Origin: Planctomycetota bacterium
GTDB taxonomy: Bacteria > Planctomycetota > UBA1135 > GCA-002686595
DNA: 49,366 nt
Direction of reading: 5' to 3'
Assembly (NCBI GenBank): GCA_002686265.1
Contig: NZBA01000106.1
Coordinates: forward strand, 1-49,366
Shown: positions 14,545 through 23,255 of the stretch, piece after piece
Layout: each line of letters opens with the position of its first letter
Numbering within the stretch: position 1 is the first letter of the stretch
Translations under genes and position numbers: made by a program
The notes under the pieces: generated by a model
What the model saw: only the letters and a program-made list of their open reading frames with translations
Database searches by the model: none
Told to the model about the DNA's origin: nothing

Positions 14545-17253
14545 TCAGTCGACGCGATAGGCGTCCGGCGTCGGCTTGAGCGGCCGGTTCATCCACGCCG
14601 GCCGCCGCAGGCCGCCGGGGCCGGGAGCGGGGGGGGTCAGGGCGAGCCACTCGGCGTAGACCTCGCGCGAACGGTGCGTGTCTACGAAGACGTCGCCGTA
14701 GCGGTCGCCCTCCTCGGCGGGAGTGACGCGGACCTTCTGGTGCCAGCAGTGCATGCCGCTGATCGGGTCGGGCTGGACGGGGAAGGTGAGGTTCTGGTTC
14801 ACGCCGGATTCGGACCAGAACACCCGCTCGCTGTCGGGATCGGCGCTTTGGTGCGGGCCAGGCTGTTCGATCTGGCGCAAGAGGAACGAGCCGTCGGAGC
14901 GCTCCAGCTCGACCAGCGCGCTCGCGATCCGCTGGCCGCCGATCGATCGGAACAGGCGCCAGCGGCCCACGTGGTGGGAGCAGGCGACGACGCCGGGGTG
15001 GACACCCTCGGTCTCCCACACCCGCGCGACGAAGTAGCCGATGCGGGTCGCCACGCGCACCAGGCCCTCGCTCTCCAGGCCGAGGGCGGCGACGTCCGTG
15101 GGGTGCACCCACAACGGATTGGTGTGGGATATCTCCTGTAGCCACTTGGCGTTCCCCGAGCGAGTGTGGATCAAGGTCGGCAGGCGGAAGGTGGGCAACA
15201 GCGCCCGATCACCGGCCTCGAAATCCATCTCGCCGTGGTGCACCTGCGAGCGGATGTAGCCCGGCAGCGCCTGGTCGGCATGCCCCCACTCGACGAGCGT
15301 CGGCGAGTAGAGCTCCAGCTTCCCGCTCGGCGTCGGGAAGCCCGCGCGGCGATCCCCCTCGCCCACCTCGATGCCGTCGGCCTCGGCCCGCTCGTAGCGC
15401 TCTTGCCCCGCGTAGGGCACCGCGAAGGCTCCGCGGCGGCGCATGAATTCCAGGGGCTCCAGTCCCTCGGAGCGCGCCGCCTCGGGCAGACCCGGGACGC
15501 CGTTCTCGAAGATGTCGGCGTAGTACTCATCGAGCGAGACCGGCTCACCCGGCCGCTCCGATGACTCGAAGAACTTCGCGATCCCACGCGTCCCGTCCGG
15601 GTCGATGCGGTGGGTCAGGGCGATCCAGAACTCCGCCTCCTCCCAGACCTTCCCCGGGTTCTGACCTAGGGTGGTCTCGACCACCTCGCCCGAGCGTCGC
15701 CGGTACTCGCGCAGGACCGGCTGACGGAAGCCGATCCACGTCCCCGCGTGAGTCTCCTGGCTGACGAGATCGTGGCGCTCTGGACCCAGCCCCATAGGCA
15801 GCACGTAGTCAGCCCACTGGGCCGTCTCCGACCAGATGGGCGTCAACGCCACGTGGCAGCCGATGCGCTCTTCGTCCTCGAGCATCTCTATCCACGCGCA
15901 GCCGTCTGGGTTGGTCCAGACGGGGTTGTAGACGCGCGTGAAGTAGGTGTCTACTCGCTTGCCCCCTTCGCGCAGCAGGTGCGGCAGGAGGAAACTCATC
16001 TCGTAGTGCGCCAGCGGGTACTCGCGCGGCCAGATCGCCTCGTTCCAGCGCTCGTTCTGCGGCGGCTTCGCGCTCGGCGTCGGCACGAACTTGTCCCAGG
16101 AGTTGGGGTTCAACCCGCCCGGCGTGCCGACGCTGCCCGAGAGCACGTGCAGGAAGAGCAACGAGCGCGCCACCTGCCAACCGCCCAGGTGCCCGCTGGC
16201 CGTACTGCGCCACAAGTGACTCGAGAAGGCGCTCCCCGCCACCGCGATCTCGTCGGCGAGCTTGGCGACCATGCCCGTCGGGATGCGGCACTCGCGGACG
16301 ACGAATTCCTCGGTGTACTCGGCGTAGACCTCGCAGAGCTTCTCGATCAGGCGCTCGAAGCTCCCGTCCCCATCGGGATCCTCGGCGGCCAAGTAGGCCT
16401 CCCAGTTGGTCCAGCGGCGCAAGAACTCCGCGTCGAAGCGCCCCGACGCCAAGAGCTCGCGAGCGACGGCGAGCAGCATCGCCGCCTCGGTCCCCGGCCA
16501 GGGCGCGACCCACAGATCGGCGCGCGAGGCCGTGTTCGACAGGCGCGTGTCCACGACCGCCAGCCGCGCCCCGCCCTCGCGCGCCTCGACGATGCGCTGG
16601 GCATGGGGATTGAAGTAGTGCCCGGTTTCGAGGTGCGCCGAGATGAGAAGCATGAACTTCGTCTGCGAGTAGTCCGGCGAGGGACGGTCAGCCCCGAACC
16701 ACAGGCTGAACCCCAATCGCGCGCCCGCGCTGCAGACGTTGGTGTGGCTGTTGTGGCCGTCCACGCCCCAAGCCTGGAGCATGCGCAGGACGAAGTGATC
16801 GTCGCCCGGGCGCCCGACGTGGTACATGATCTCGTCGTGGCGTTCCTCGTCGAGGGCGGTGCGGATGCGCCCGCCGATGTCGTCGAGGGCCTCCTCCCAA
16901 CTGACGGGTTCGAACTCGCCCGAACCGCGCGGCCCGATTCGCTTGAGCGGCTCGAGGATGCGCTCACCGTCACGCACCTGGTTGATCGTCGCCGGTCCCT
17001 TGGCGCAGGTCCGCCCGCGGCTACCGGGATGCAGGGGGTTGCCCTCGAACTTCTCGATCGCGTCCGTCTCCTTGTCGACGAACGCGAGCAGCCCGCAGCC
17101 CGATTCGCAATTGAAGCAGATCGTCGGCACGCACGCGTAATGCCGCTCGCGACGCTCCGGCCAGGCGTCGGGGTCCAGCTCGACCCAGTCGTCCCAGAGC
17201 TCGCTCGGCGGGCCGATGCCCAGGTCCCAAGGTGATCGGCGGGGTTCGCTCAC
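14545..17253 (-). CDS. Molybdopterin oxidoreductase, catalytic subunit (DMSO reductase superfamily)
   Basis: A 902-aa subunit binding a bis-MGD cofactor and one [4Fe-4S] cluster. The GTG at 17253 is chosen because a GGAG ribosome-binding site lies 7 nt upstream, inside the short gap after the FeS/NrfD gene. A tandem 8-bp repeat (gctcactc, 17247-17262) spans this start. The N-terminal Cys set reads CFNCESGC, then RTCAKG about 28 residues later. NVCSAGARLG supplies a probable Cys (or Ser) molybdenum ligand. The C-terminal dinucleotide-binding domain includes LPTLIHTRSGNAKWLQEISH. No twin-arginine signal is present, so the subunit should face the cytoplasm, as in SoeA-type sulfite dehydrogenases. 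The substrate (sulfite, a sulfur or arsenic oxyanion, or other) cannot be fixed from sequence alone. It forms an operon with the electron-transfer gene 11 bp upstream. Confidence 0.9.
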   Translation of the reverse strand: MSEPRRSPWDLGIGPPSELWDDWVELDPDAWPERRERHYACVPTICFNCESGCGLLAFVDKETDAIEKFEGNPLHPGSRGRTCAKGPATINQVRDGERILEPLKRIGPRGSGEFEPVSWEEALDDIGGRIRTALDEERHDEIMYHVGRPGDDHFVLRMLQAWGVDGHNSHTNVCSAGARLGFSLWFGADRPSPDYSQTKFMLLISAHLETGHYFNPHAQRIVEAREGGARLAVVDTRLSNTASRADLWVAPWPGTEAAMLLAVARELLASGRFDAEFLRRWTNWEAYLAAEDPDGDGSFERLIEKLCEVYAEYTEEFVVRECRIPTGMVAKLADEIAVAGSAFSSHLWRSTASGHLGGWQVARSLLFLHVLSGSVGTPGGLNPNSWDKFVPTPSAKPPQNERWNEAIWPREYPLAHYEMSFLLPHLLREGGKRVDTYFTRVYNPVWTNPDGCAWIEMLEDEERIGCHVALTPIWSETAQWADYVLPMGLGPERHDLVSQETHAGTWIGFRQPVLREYRRRSGEVVETTLGQNPGKVWEEAEFWIALTHRIDPDGTRGIAKFFESSERPGEPVSLDEYYADIFENGVPGLPEAARSEGLEPLEFMRRRGAFAVPYAGQERYERAEADGIEVGEGDRRAGFPTPSGKLELYSPTLVEWGHADQALPGYIRSQVHHGEMDFEAGDRALLPTFRLPTLIHTRSGNAKWLQEISHTNPLWVHPTDVAALGLESEGLVRVATRIGYFVARVWETEGVHPGVVACSHHVGRWRLFRSIGGQRIASALVELERSDGSFLLRQIEQPGPHQSADPDSERVFWSESGVNQNLTFPVQPDPISGMHCWHQKVRVTPAEEGDRYGDVFVDTHRSREVYAEWLALTPPAPGPGGLRRPAWMNRPLKPTPDAYRVD

Positions 17254-17264
17254 TCGCTCACTCC

Positions 17265-18776
17265 TCAGCTGATGGCAAGCGCCTGGCCGGCGCGGATGAA
17301 AACCTGCTCGGAGATCCAAAGGCCGACCAGCGCGCAGGCCGCGGCGGGGAGGGGCAAGCCAAGGGTGATGAGCGTCACCGGAACCGCAAAGCCCAAGGTG
17401 ACGCTCCCGAGCCAGTGCTGGCGAGCGTAGGGTCCGTGGGTGATCAGCCGCGCGGCGCGGACGTACTCGCGCTGACGGCCGGGCGGAGCGAGCCTTCCCT
17501 CCACGGCCAGGGCGAACAGGTGGACGATCAGCCCTAGGCTCAACAGGCCTTCAAGGCGCTCGGTCGCAGCGATGTCCTGGTCGAGCAGCGGCCGCGCCAC
17601 GAGCAACAGAGCGCTGCCGGCCACGGCGGCCTGAGCCAGGAGGTGCAGCCACAGCCCGCGCTTCATCCACAAGACACGCCCTCGCGCTTGGCCGAAGAGC
17701 CAGCCGGTGTAGGCCGCGGTCGCCGCTGCCGCCACGCAGGTGGCGAGGAGCGCCGCCGAGCCAGTGGCTCCGCCGACCTCCCAGCCCATGAAGTGCGTCG
17801 TGAGCCAGCCTGTGAGCATGACGCCGTAGGCCATGATGATGAAGCTCCCGCGCGCCAGCCACGAGTCCCAGTTGGGACGGACGAGAATGCGCCAGAATCG
17901 CTCGGGGCGCTTGAGGTCCGCGACCAACAACAACCCGGTGAGGGCCAGGAAAACCAAGGCGAGAGCGATCGGCACCGGCCCCGGGACGGGCCCGCCGGCC
18001 AAGGCGGCGGCAGGGAAGAGGCCCGCGGCGAGGGACTTGGCGTAGAGGTAGCCGGTGATCTTGCCCCCCCAGGCCACCGAGCGCGGCACGTCGTAGGTCG
18101 TGCGGGCGCGCGCCTCGGCTGCTTCGAGCGCCACGCGCGCCTCGAAGTTCCCGGCGGCCAAACGCGGAGGGGTCGGACCCTCCGCCCAGAGGTAACCTCC
18201 ACTGGCGACGGTCAGGTTGGGATCGAGTCCGGCCGGGGCGGCCTCCCGGTAACGGACGTTGGGGCCGGTTTGAGCCTCGGGCTTGCGGGCGGCGAGCTCG
18301 AACCCCTCAGCGATCTCTGCGACCAGGCTCTGGGGATCGTGGAAGTCCCCGGGCACGATGGCCTCGGTGGGACAAACGACCGCGCAGGCCGGCGCCAGGC
18401 CGATCTCGACGCGGTGGGCGCAGAAGTGACACTTCTGCGCGATCCCCTTGTCGGGGTGGATATGGAGCGCATCGTAGGGACAGCCGTGCATGCACGACTT
18501 GCAGCCGATGCAGGTCTCAGGGTCGATGTCCACGATCCCGTCGGGGCGCTTGGCGAGGGAGCCGACGGGGCAGATCGTGACGCAGGGGGGCTCGCTGCAC
18601 TGGTTGCAGCGCAGCACCGCAAAGGAGCGCTTCAGGGTCGGGAACTCCCCGCGCTCGGTGTACTTGACCCAGGTACGGAAGCTCCCCAGCGGTACGTCGT
18701 TCTCCGACTTGCAAGCAACGGTGCACGCGTGGCAACCGATGCACCGTGAATGGTCGATGACGAAGCCGAACTGCAA
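17265..18776 (-). CDS. Fusion of four-cluster ferredoxin subunit with NrfD-like membrane anchor
   Basis: A 503-aa protein that starts with a TTG at 18776 preceded by GGAGGG at a 7-nt spacing. Residues 1-190 form a DmsB/PsrB-like ferredoxin with four [4Fe-4S] Cys sets: CIGCHACTVAC (12-22), CNQCSEPPCVTIC (57-69), CIGCKSCMHGC (87-97) and CHFCAHRVEIGLAPACAVVC (115-134). From about residue 255 to the end there are roughly eight membrane helices of the NrfD/PsrC type, which exchange electrons with quinone (WLTTHFMGWEVGG, WLHLLAQAAVAGSALLL). Together with the downstream molybdenum subunit this is a complex-iron-sulfur-molybdoenzyme with two, not three, genes. The fusion of the B and C subunits into one chain is the notable feature. 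No twin-arginine signal is seen. Confidence 0.92.
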   Translation of the reverse strand: MQFGFVIDHSRCIGCHACTVACKSENDVPLGSFRTWVKYTERGEFPTLKRSFAVLRCNQCSEPPCVTICPVGSLAKRPDGIVDIDPETCIGCKSCMHGCPYDALHIHPDKGIAQKCHFCAHRVEIGLAPACAVVCPTEAIVPGDFHDPQSLVAEIAEGFELAARKPEAQTGPNVRYREAAPAGLDPNLTVASGGYLWAEGPTPPRLAAGNFEARVALEAAEARARTTYDVPRSVAWGGKITGYLYAKSLAAGLFPAAALAGGPVPGPVPIALALVFLALTGLLLVADLKRPERFWRILVRPNWDSWLARGSFIIMAYGVMLTGWLTTHFMGWEVGGATGSAALLATCVAAAATAAYTGWLFGQARGRVLWMKRGLWLHLLAQAAVAGSALLLVARPLLDQDIAATERLEGLLSLGLIVHLFALAVEGRLAPPGRQREYVRAARLITHGPYARQHWLGSVTLGFAVPVTLITLGLPLPAAACALVGLWISEQVFIRAGQALAIS

Positions 18777-18854
18777 GGGTAGGCCCTCCGGGGCGCGGGG
18801 GATCCTAGCCCGCCGGAGCGCCCGATGGGTAGGGCGACACGTGGGAGTCTGCGC

Positions 18855-20021
18855 TCAACGCCCCGCCGCGGCGGCGACCAGCGCCACCAGCCCCGCCCCC
18901 GCCAGGACGGCCCCAACCGCGAGCAGGATCTTGACCCAGCTCAAAGGTGCCCGACCGACGACGCGGCCGGTCTGTCCGTGGACGAGGACCGTGTAGGTCT
19001 CGCCCTTGAAGGCGTACTGCGCGCTCCAGATCGGCAGCAGGACGTGCTTCCAGCGCACGTCGAAGATCCGGTTTCGGACCCGCAGGTTGCGTTGGGTGTC
19101 GCCGGGGACGTCACCCGCGCAGCGGCCGCGCTGGGAGTCGAGGACCAGCGCCTCGCCTCGCTCCCAGCCACCTTCGAGGTCCGTGCGGTACTCCTCGGAC
19201 CGCCAGCCGGCGAGGTACTCGGGACGGTAGGGGACCAGCTCGGAAGTGTCGAAGCTACCCAGCTTCGCCACCAAGTCGTCGGGCAGCCCGCCCGAAGCGG
19301 AGACCAACAGGTCGTCGTAGGCGTCGTCGCGCTCTCCCCAGGCCGGGACCCAGCGGACCTTGCGAACCCTCCGCGTGCGGCGTACGCGACGGCCATTGAC
19401 CGTCGTCCAGTAGCTCTGGGTGACCCAGTAGTAGTGCCCCGCATCGGCCGACCAGTCCGAGTGAACGGCGCAGTCGAAGGTCCAGAAGGGAACGTAGACG
19501 CCCACCGCCTCGAAGCGGCGCGCCCGCTTGAGCGCGTTGGGCCGAAACCACAGACCGCTGATCCAGCGCCGGAGGTTCTCCTGGACCGTCGCACGACCGA
19601 TGTCGAGCGGGATGAGGGACTCGGGGCGTATCGCGTTGCGGTTCGCCTCCTGGTCGAGGACGCTCGGCGAGCCGCAGTAGACGCACAGCTTGGAGGTGGC
19701 CGCGTCCTCGAAGCTGACGCGCGCTCCGCAGTTCTCGCACTGCGAGACGCGCAGCTCCAAGCCCAAGCCGCGGGCCGCCGAACCGGCCTCGGAGAGGTCG
19801 TGCTCGACGATCACGCCCTCGGCGCGCGGCACCTGGCGGGTCGTCCCGCAGTGCTCGCAGTGCATCGCGTCGGCGTCTGGATCCCACGCCATGTCCGCGC
19901 CGCAGCCGTCGCAAGGAAAGCCGGTGTTGCCGCTCTGGCCCGGCTCCTCGAGCTCCTCGGTGATCTCCTCGTCCGCCGGGCCCTCGAGCGGCGGGTCGGT
20001 CATGGGCGCGTCCGTGTTCAT
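18855..20021 (-). CDS. Zinc-ribbon membrane protein (YdjG-like)
   Basis: A 388-aa protein starting at the ATG at 20021. After an acidic leader, two zinc-ribbon Cys sets occur: CDGCGADM ... CEHCGTT (around residues 37-59) and CENCGARV ... CVYCGSP (around 94-119). A central domain with WISGLWFRPNALKRARRFEAVGVYVPFWTFDC and paired aromatic strands follows, and one membrane helix closes the chain (VKILLAVGAVLAGAGLVALVAA). This layout matches proteins annotated as TFIIB-type zinc-ribbon proteins and Bacillus YdjG, which with SPFH protein YdjI recruits PspA to damaged membranes. It is divergent, across 90 bp, from an SPFH protein gene with C-terminal zinc ribbons, which supports the same partnership here. 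No pspA gene is seen in the window. Confidence 0.75.
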   Translation of the reverse strand: MNTDAPMTDPPLEGPADEEITEELEEPGQSGNTGFPCDGCGADMAWDPDADAMHCEHCGTTRQVPRAEGVIVEHDLSEAGSAARGLGLELRVSQCENCGARVSFEDAATSKLCVYCGSPSVLDQEANRNAIRPESLIPLDIGRATVQENLRRWISGLWFRPNALKRARRFEAVGVYVPFWTFDCAVHSDWSADAGHYYWVTQSYWTTVNGRRVRRTRRVRKVRWVPAWGERDDAYDDLLVSASGGLPDDLVAKLGSFDTSELVPYRPEYLAGWRSEEYRTDLEGGWERGEALVLDSQRGRCAGDVPGDTQRNLRVRNRIFDVRWKHVLLPIWSAQYAFKGETYTVLVHGQTGRVVGRAPLSWVKILLAVGAVLAGAGLVALVAAAAGR

Positions 20022-20111
20022 GGCGGTTCGGTGAATGGACCCGTATTCTGTGGGTGGGGGCCCTCGAAGTTCCACCTGCCCCCGGTTTTCCATCGAGAGG
20101 AGCACACTGCC
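20022..20111. promoter_or_regulatory. Shared divergent promoter region of the zinc-ribbon and SPFH genes
   Basis: The 90 bases between the two divergent start codons must contain both promoters. A clear ribosome-binding site (gagaggag, 20095-20102) precedes the SPFH gene's ATG. No confident -35/-10 pair is identified by eye. Confidence 0.4.
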
Positions 20112-21236
20112 ATGGGCGTGATCGACTGGTTCAAGCGCGGCGTCGGCGAGATGATGGTCGCCCGCCCCGACGACGCGAAGGCGCACGTCGTCTGGAAGCA
20201 CCCCGACCCGACCGTCCCGCTCAAATCGCAGCTGACCGTGGAAGCGGACGAACGCGCCGTCTTCTTCCGCGACGGCAAGGTCATCGAGACCCTCGAGGCC
20301 GGTCGGCACACCCTCGACTCCTCGAACCTCCCCTTCCTCTCTGACCTCGTCGACAGCTTCACCGGCGGCGACGTGTTCATCGCGGAGGTGTTCTTCGTCA
20401 ACGTCCGCGAGCATGTCGGCGTCAAGTTCGGCGGGCGGATCGGACACGTCGAAGACCCCAAGAGCGGTGTCCCGGCCGAGACCATGGTCCACGGGGAGTT
20501 CTCCTTTCGGGTCACCGACCCCGAGAAGCTGATCGTCGGCCTGGTGGGCATGGGGCGTGCGGAGTCCTACATGGTGCGCTCGTGGATGAAGGAGCAGGTC
20601 CTGAAGGTCATCCGCGACCGCGTGGCCGAGCTGCTCGTGAAGAACAAGTGGCCGCTCTTGGACGTCACCTCCGGCGCCTACACCGAGGAGATCGAGCGCG
20701 ACGTCCTGGCGGGCCTGGCGGGCCATGTCGGCGCCTACGGAGTCGAGATCGTGCGGCTGGGTAACTTCGTGGTCGCTATCGACGACGAGGACGCGGCCAA
20801 CCTCAAGAAGCTCTACACCGACGCGGCCTACCTGCGCGCAGTCGGCGGCGTGGGACAGTACCAGCAGTTCGCCGCCGGCAAGGCCATGATGGGCGCCGGC
20901 GAGGGCATGGCCCTAGGCGGTGGCGGTGAGGGCGGCGGCGCTGCCGGCGGCCTGTTGGGAGGCGCCGGCCTCGGCGTCGGCTTCGGCCTCGCGCAGATGC
21001 TCGTCACCGACCACAAGGGCGGCGACAGGCTCACGCCGGTCGCCGCCGGCATCGTTTGCGCTGCGTGTTCGCGGACCGTGCCGCCAGGGAAGTTCTGCGG
21101 CAAGTGTGGGACCGAGCTGCAGACCGCCGCACTGGCGTCCTCGACCGAGGACTTCTGCACTGGCTGTGGGAGCGCGCTCGCCGCCGACTCGAAGTTCTGC
21201 GGGCAATGTGGGAACGCGCGCGAACAGACCGGCTGA
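20112..21236 (+). CDS. SPFH-domain protein with two C-terminal zinc ribbons (YdjI-like)
   Basis: A 374-aa protein with the ATG at 20112. The first about 280 residues match the SPFH/'virion core protein' family: HVVWKHPDPTVPLKSQLTV, ERAVFFRDGKVIETLEAGRHTLDSSNLPFL, and VFFVNVREHVGVKFGG. A Gly/Ala-rich linker (about 285-320) is followed by two Cys4 zinc ribbons: CAACSRTVPPGKFCGKCG and CTGCGSALAADSKFCGQCG. SPFH proteins oligomerise on membranes. The YdjI branch acts with the zinc-ribbon membrane protein YdjG in the PspA membrane-stress response. The homologous partner is encoded divergently. Having zinc ribbons on both partners suggests zinc-dependent contact, which is an inference. Confidence 0.85.
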   Translation: MGVIDWFKRGVGEMMVARPDDAKAHVVWKHPDPTVPLKSQLTVEADERAVFFRDGKVIETLEAGRHTLDSSNLPFLSDLVDSFTGGDVFIAEVFFVNVREHVGVKFGGRIGHVEDPKSGVPAETMVHGEFSFRVTDPEKLIVGLVGMGRAESYMVRSWMKEQVLKVIRDRVAELLVKNKWPLLDVTSGAYTEEIERDVLAGLAGHVGAYGVEIVRLGNFVVAIDDEDAANLKKLYTDAAYLRAVGGVGQYQQFAAGKAMMGAGEGMALGGGGEGGGAAGGLLGGAGLGVGFGLAQMLVTDHKGGDRLTPVAAGIVCAACSRTVPPGKFCGKCGTELQTAALASSTEDFCTGCGSALAADSKFCGQCGNAREQTG

Positions 21237-21246
21237 CGGAGTGCCG

Positions 21247-22089
21247 GTGACCGCCGGGGCGCCTGCGAAACCGATGCCCGCGGGAAACGGCGCCAACGGG
21301 ACCTCGCGCTCCCCGCGGGCGATCACCCGCCTGCCGGACGCCTCTCTCGCGTTCTGTGAGCTGACGCATCTCGAGCGCACGCCGATCAACGCCGCCCGCG
21401 CTCGGGCGCAGCACGGTGCCTACGTGGACTGGTTGCGCGCGCGCGGCGTGCTGGTCGAGGTACTCGAGCCCCTCGCCGGCTCCCCCGACGCCTGTTTCGT
21501 GGAAGACACGGCGATCGTCCTCGACGAGGTGGCGATCGTCACGCGACCGGGGGTCGAGTCGCGCCGAGGCGAGGTGGACTCGGTGGCCGCGGCCCTCGCG
21601 CCCCATCGGGAGTTGATCAGGATCGAGGCCCCCGCGATCCTCGAGGGAGGAGACGTGGTCGTGACGGAGGAAACGCTCTTCGTGGGCCTCTCGGGCCGTA
21701 CCAACCACGCCGGCCTGAAGGAGCTCGCGCACAGCGTCCTGCCCTTCGGATACCGGGTCAAGGCGGTCGAGGTGAGCGGCTGCTTGCACCTCAAGAGCGC
21801 GATGACGCTCATCGCTCCACGGACCCTGCTCGTCCAGCCCGCCTGGATTGACCTGGCGCGGGTTGAGGGCTTCGAGCTCATCCCCGTGGACAGCGAGGAG
21901 CCCTTCGCGGCGAACACCCTACGCGTGGGAGACTCGCTACTGCACCCGGCGTGTTTCCCGCGCACGCGGGCGTCCCTCTCGGGACGTGGGTTCGCGGTCA
22001 CACCCCTCGACATCGGGGAGTTCCAGAAGGCCGAGGGAGCCGTGAGTTGTTTGAGCCTGTTGCTCGACGGCGGACAGGCGCGAAGGTAG
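21247..22089 (+). CDS. DDAH-like amidinohydrolase (dimethylargininase family)
   Basis: A 280-aa enzyme of the guanidino-group-modifying superfamily, probably hydrolysing N-omega-methylated arginine to citrulline plus methylamine, or a related guanidine. The GTG at 21247 is favoured because a GGAG lies 5 nt upstream, 10 nt after the SPFH stop codon. An ATG at 21274 is an alternative. Catalytic features are visible: FVEDTAIV (acidic substrate ligands), ILEGGDVV, the active-site His in SGCLHLKSAMTLI, and the nucleophile Cys near the C terminus in KAEGAVSCLSLLL. The spacing to the SPFH gene implies co-transcription. Whether its substrate is a host compound or free methylarginine from protein turnover cannot be told. 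Confidence 0.85.
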   Translation: MTAGAPAKPMPAGNGANGTSRSPRAITRLPDASLAFCELTHLERTPINAARARAQHGAYVDWLRARGVLVEVLEPLAGSPDACFVEDTAIVLDEVAIVTRPGVESRRGEVDSVAAALAPHRELIRIEAPAILEGGDVVVTEETLFVGLSGRTNHAGLKELAHSVLPFGYRVKAVEVSGCLHLKSAMTLIAPRTLLVQPAWIDLARVEGFELIPVDSEEPFAANTLRVGDSLLHPACFPRTRASLSGRGFAVTPLDIGEFQKAEGAVSCLSLLLDGGQARR

Positions 22090-22174
22090 AGCGCCTAGGA
22101 ACGCCTACGGCCGCGATCCCCCGACCCGCCCGGGTTTCCCCTTGCCCTCTGGCGCTGGCGGGCGAGGGTGGTAG

Positions 22175-23248
22175 ATGAGGCCGCCCTTGCCCGAGATCCT
22201 CTACAACCTCGTCCTGGTCCACGTCGTCATCCTGGGCTTGGTGCAGCTACGCCAGGTTCCTTCGGGAACGACGTGCGTCGTGGGTTTGGCGATGACCGCC
22301 GCGGCCGCCTGCCTCTTCGCCGCCCTGGGAGCCTTCCTTGGAGGCCTCGGCCTCTTCGGAGCCCTGGGATTGTTGGCCTGGGGCGTATTCGTTCACCTTC
22401 CGCTCCAGCTGACCGCCGCCGCCTTCTGCCTGCGCGCTCAGCGCCCGCGCAGCGCATCAGCCTCGTTCCTCCTAGGCCTGGGCGTCATCGCCGTGGGCGC
22501 GGACGCCTTTCTGCTCGAGCCCGGCCGGCTGCAGGTCACGCGCCACGAGATCATGTCGCGTTCGGCCACCGCCCCCCTGCGGATCGCCGTCCTAGCCGAC
22601 ATCCAGACCGACGAGGTCGGCGAGCACGAGCGGCGCGCGGTCGCCATGGCCGTCGCCGAGCAGCCCGACCTGATCCTGCTCCCCGGGGACTACATCCAAC
22701 TGACAGACCCCCAGCGGGCGGCCGTCGAGCGGCGCAAGCTGCGGGAGGTCTTCATCGAAGAGGGTCTCACCGCGCCCCTGGGCGTGTTCGCCGTCGGCGG
22801 GAACACCGACGACCCACGCTGGACGGAGATCTTCGACGGCCTCGACGCGCAGGTCGCCACGGAGCAGCGCGACTTCCAAACCGGCGGCGTGACGATCACC
22901 TGCCTGCCCTACGAGCGCTCTTGTGCGCCGGATGTCCTCGTGAAGCCGACCGATGGTTTCCACGTTGTCCTCGGCCATTCCCCCGACTTCGCCCTCGGCG
23001 CCGTCGATGCCGACCTGCTCATCGCCGGCCACTGTCACGGAGGCCAGGTGAGACTGCCGGGGATCGGTCCGCTCTTCATCCTCGCCCGCATCCCGCGCGA
23101 GTGGGCCTCGGGCGCCAGCGTCGTCCGGGCGCACACCACGCTGGTGGTCTCCCGCGGCATCGGCCTCGAGCGCGGGCGAGCGCCACGACTCCGTTTCCTC
23201 TGCCCTCCCGAAGTGGTGATCATCGACGTCGTGCCGGCGATCGACTGA
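22175..23248 (+). CDS. Membrane metallophosphoesterase-like protein with altered ligands
   Basis: A 357-aa protein. Residues 1-118 form about four membrane helices. The rest is a calcineurin-like phosphoesterase domain of the YaeI/membrane type. Motifs are LADIQTDEVGEHE (usual DxH has become Asp-Ile-Gln), LLPGDYIQ (GD pair intact), GGNTDDPRW (usual GNHD with His replaced by Thr), LGHSPDF and the intact GHCHGGQVRLPG. Two of the normal metal or catalytic His positions are therefore substituted. It may be a variant enzyme, a metal-dependent protein with a new function or an inactive relative. Homologues of the branch cleave nucleotide headgroups of lipids such as UDP-diacylglucosamine. That assignment is not proven here. 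Confidence 0.75.
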   Translation: MRPPLPEILYNLVLVHVVILGLVQLRQVPSGTTCVVGLAMTAAAACLFAALGAFLGGLGLFGALGLLAWGVFVHLPLQLTAAAFCLRAQRPRSASASFLLGLGVIAVGADAFLLEPGRLQVTRHEIMSRSATAPLRIAVLADIQTDEVGEHERRAVAMAVAEQPDLILLPGDYIQLTDPQRAAVERRKLREVFIEEGLTAPLGVFAVGGNTDDPRWTEIFDGLDAQVATEQRDFQTGGVTITCLPYERSCAPDVLVKPTDGFHVVLGHSPDFALGAVDADLLIAGHCHGGQVRLPGIGPLFILARIPREWASGASVVRAHTTLVVSRGIGLERGRAPRLRFLCPPEVVIIDVVPAID

Positions 23249-23255
23249 GCACACC

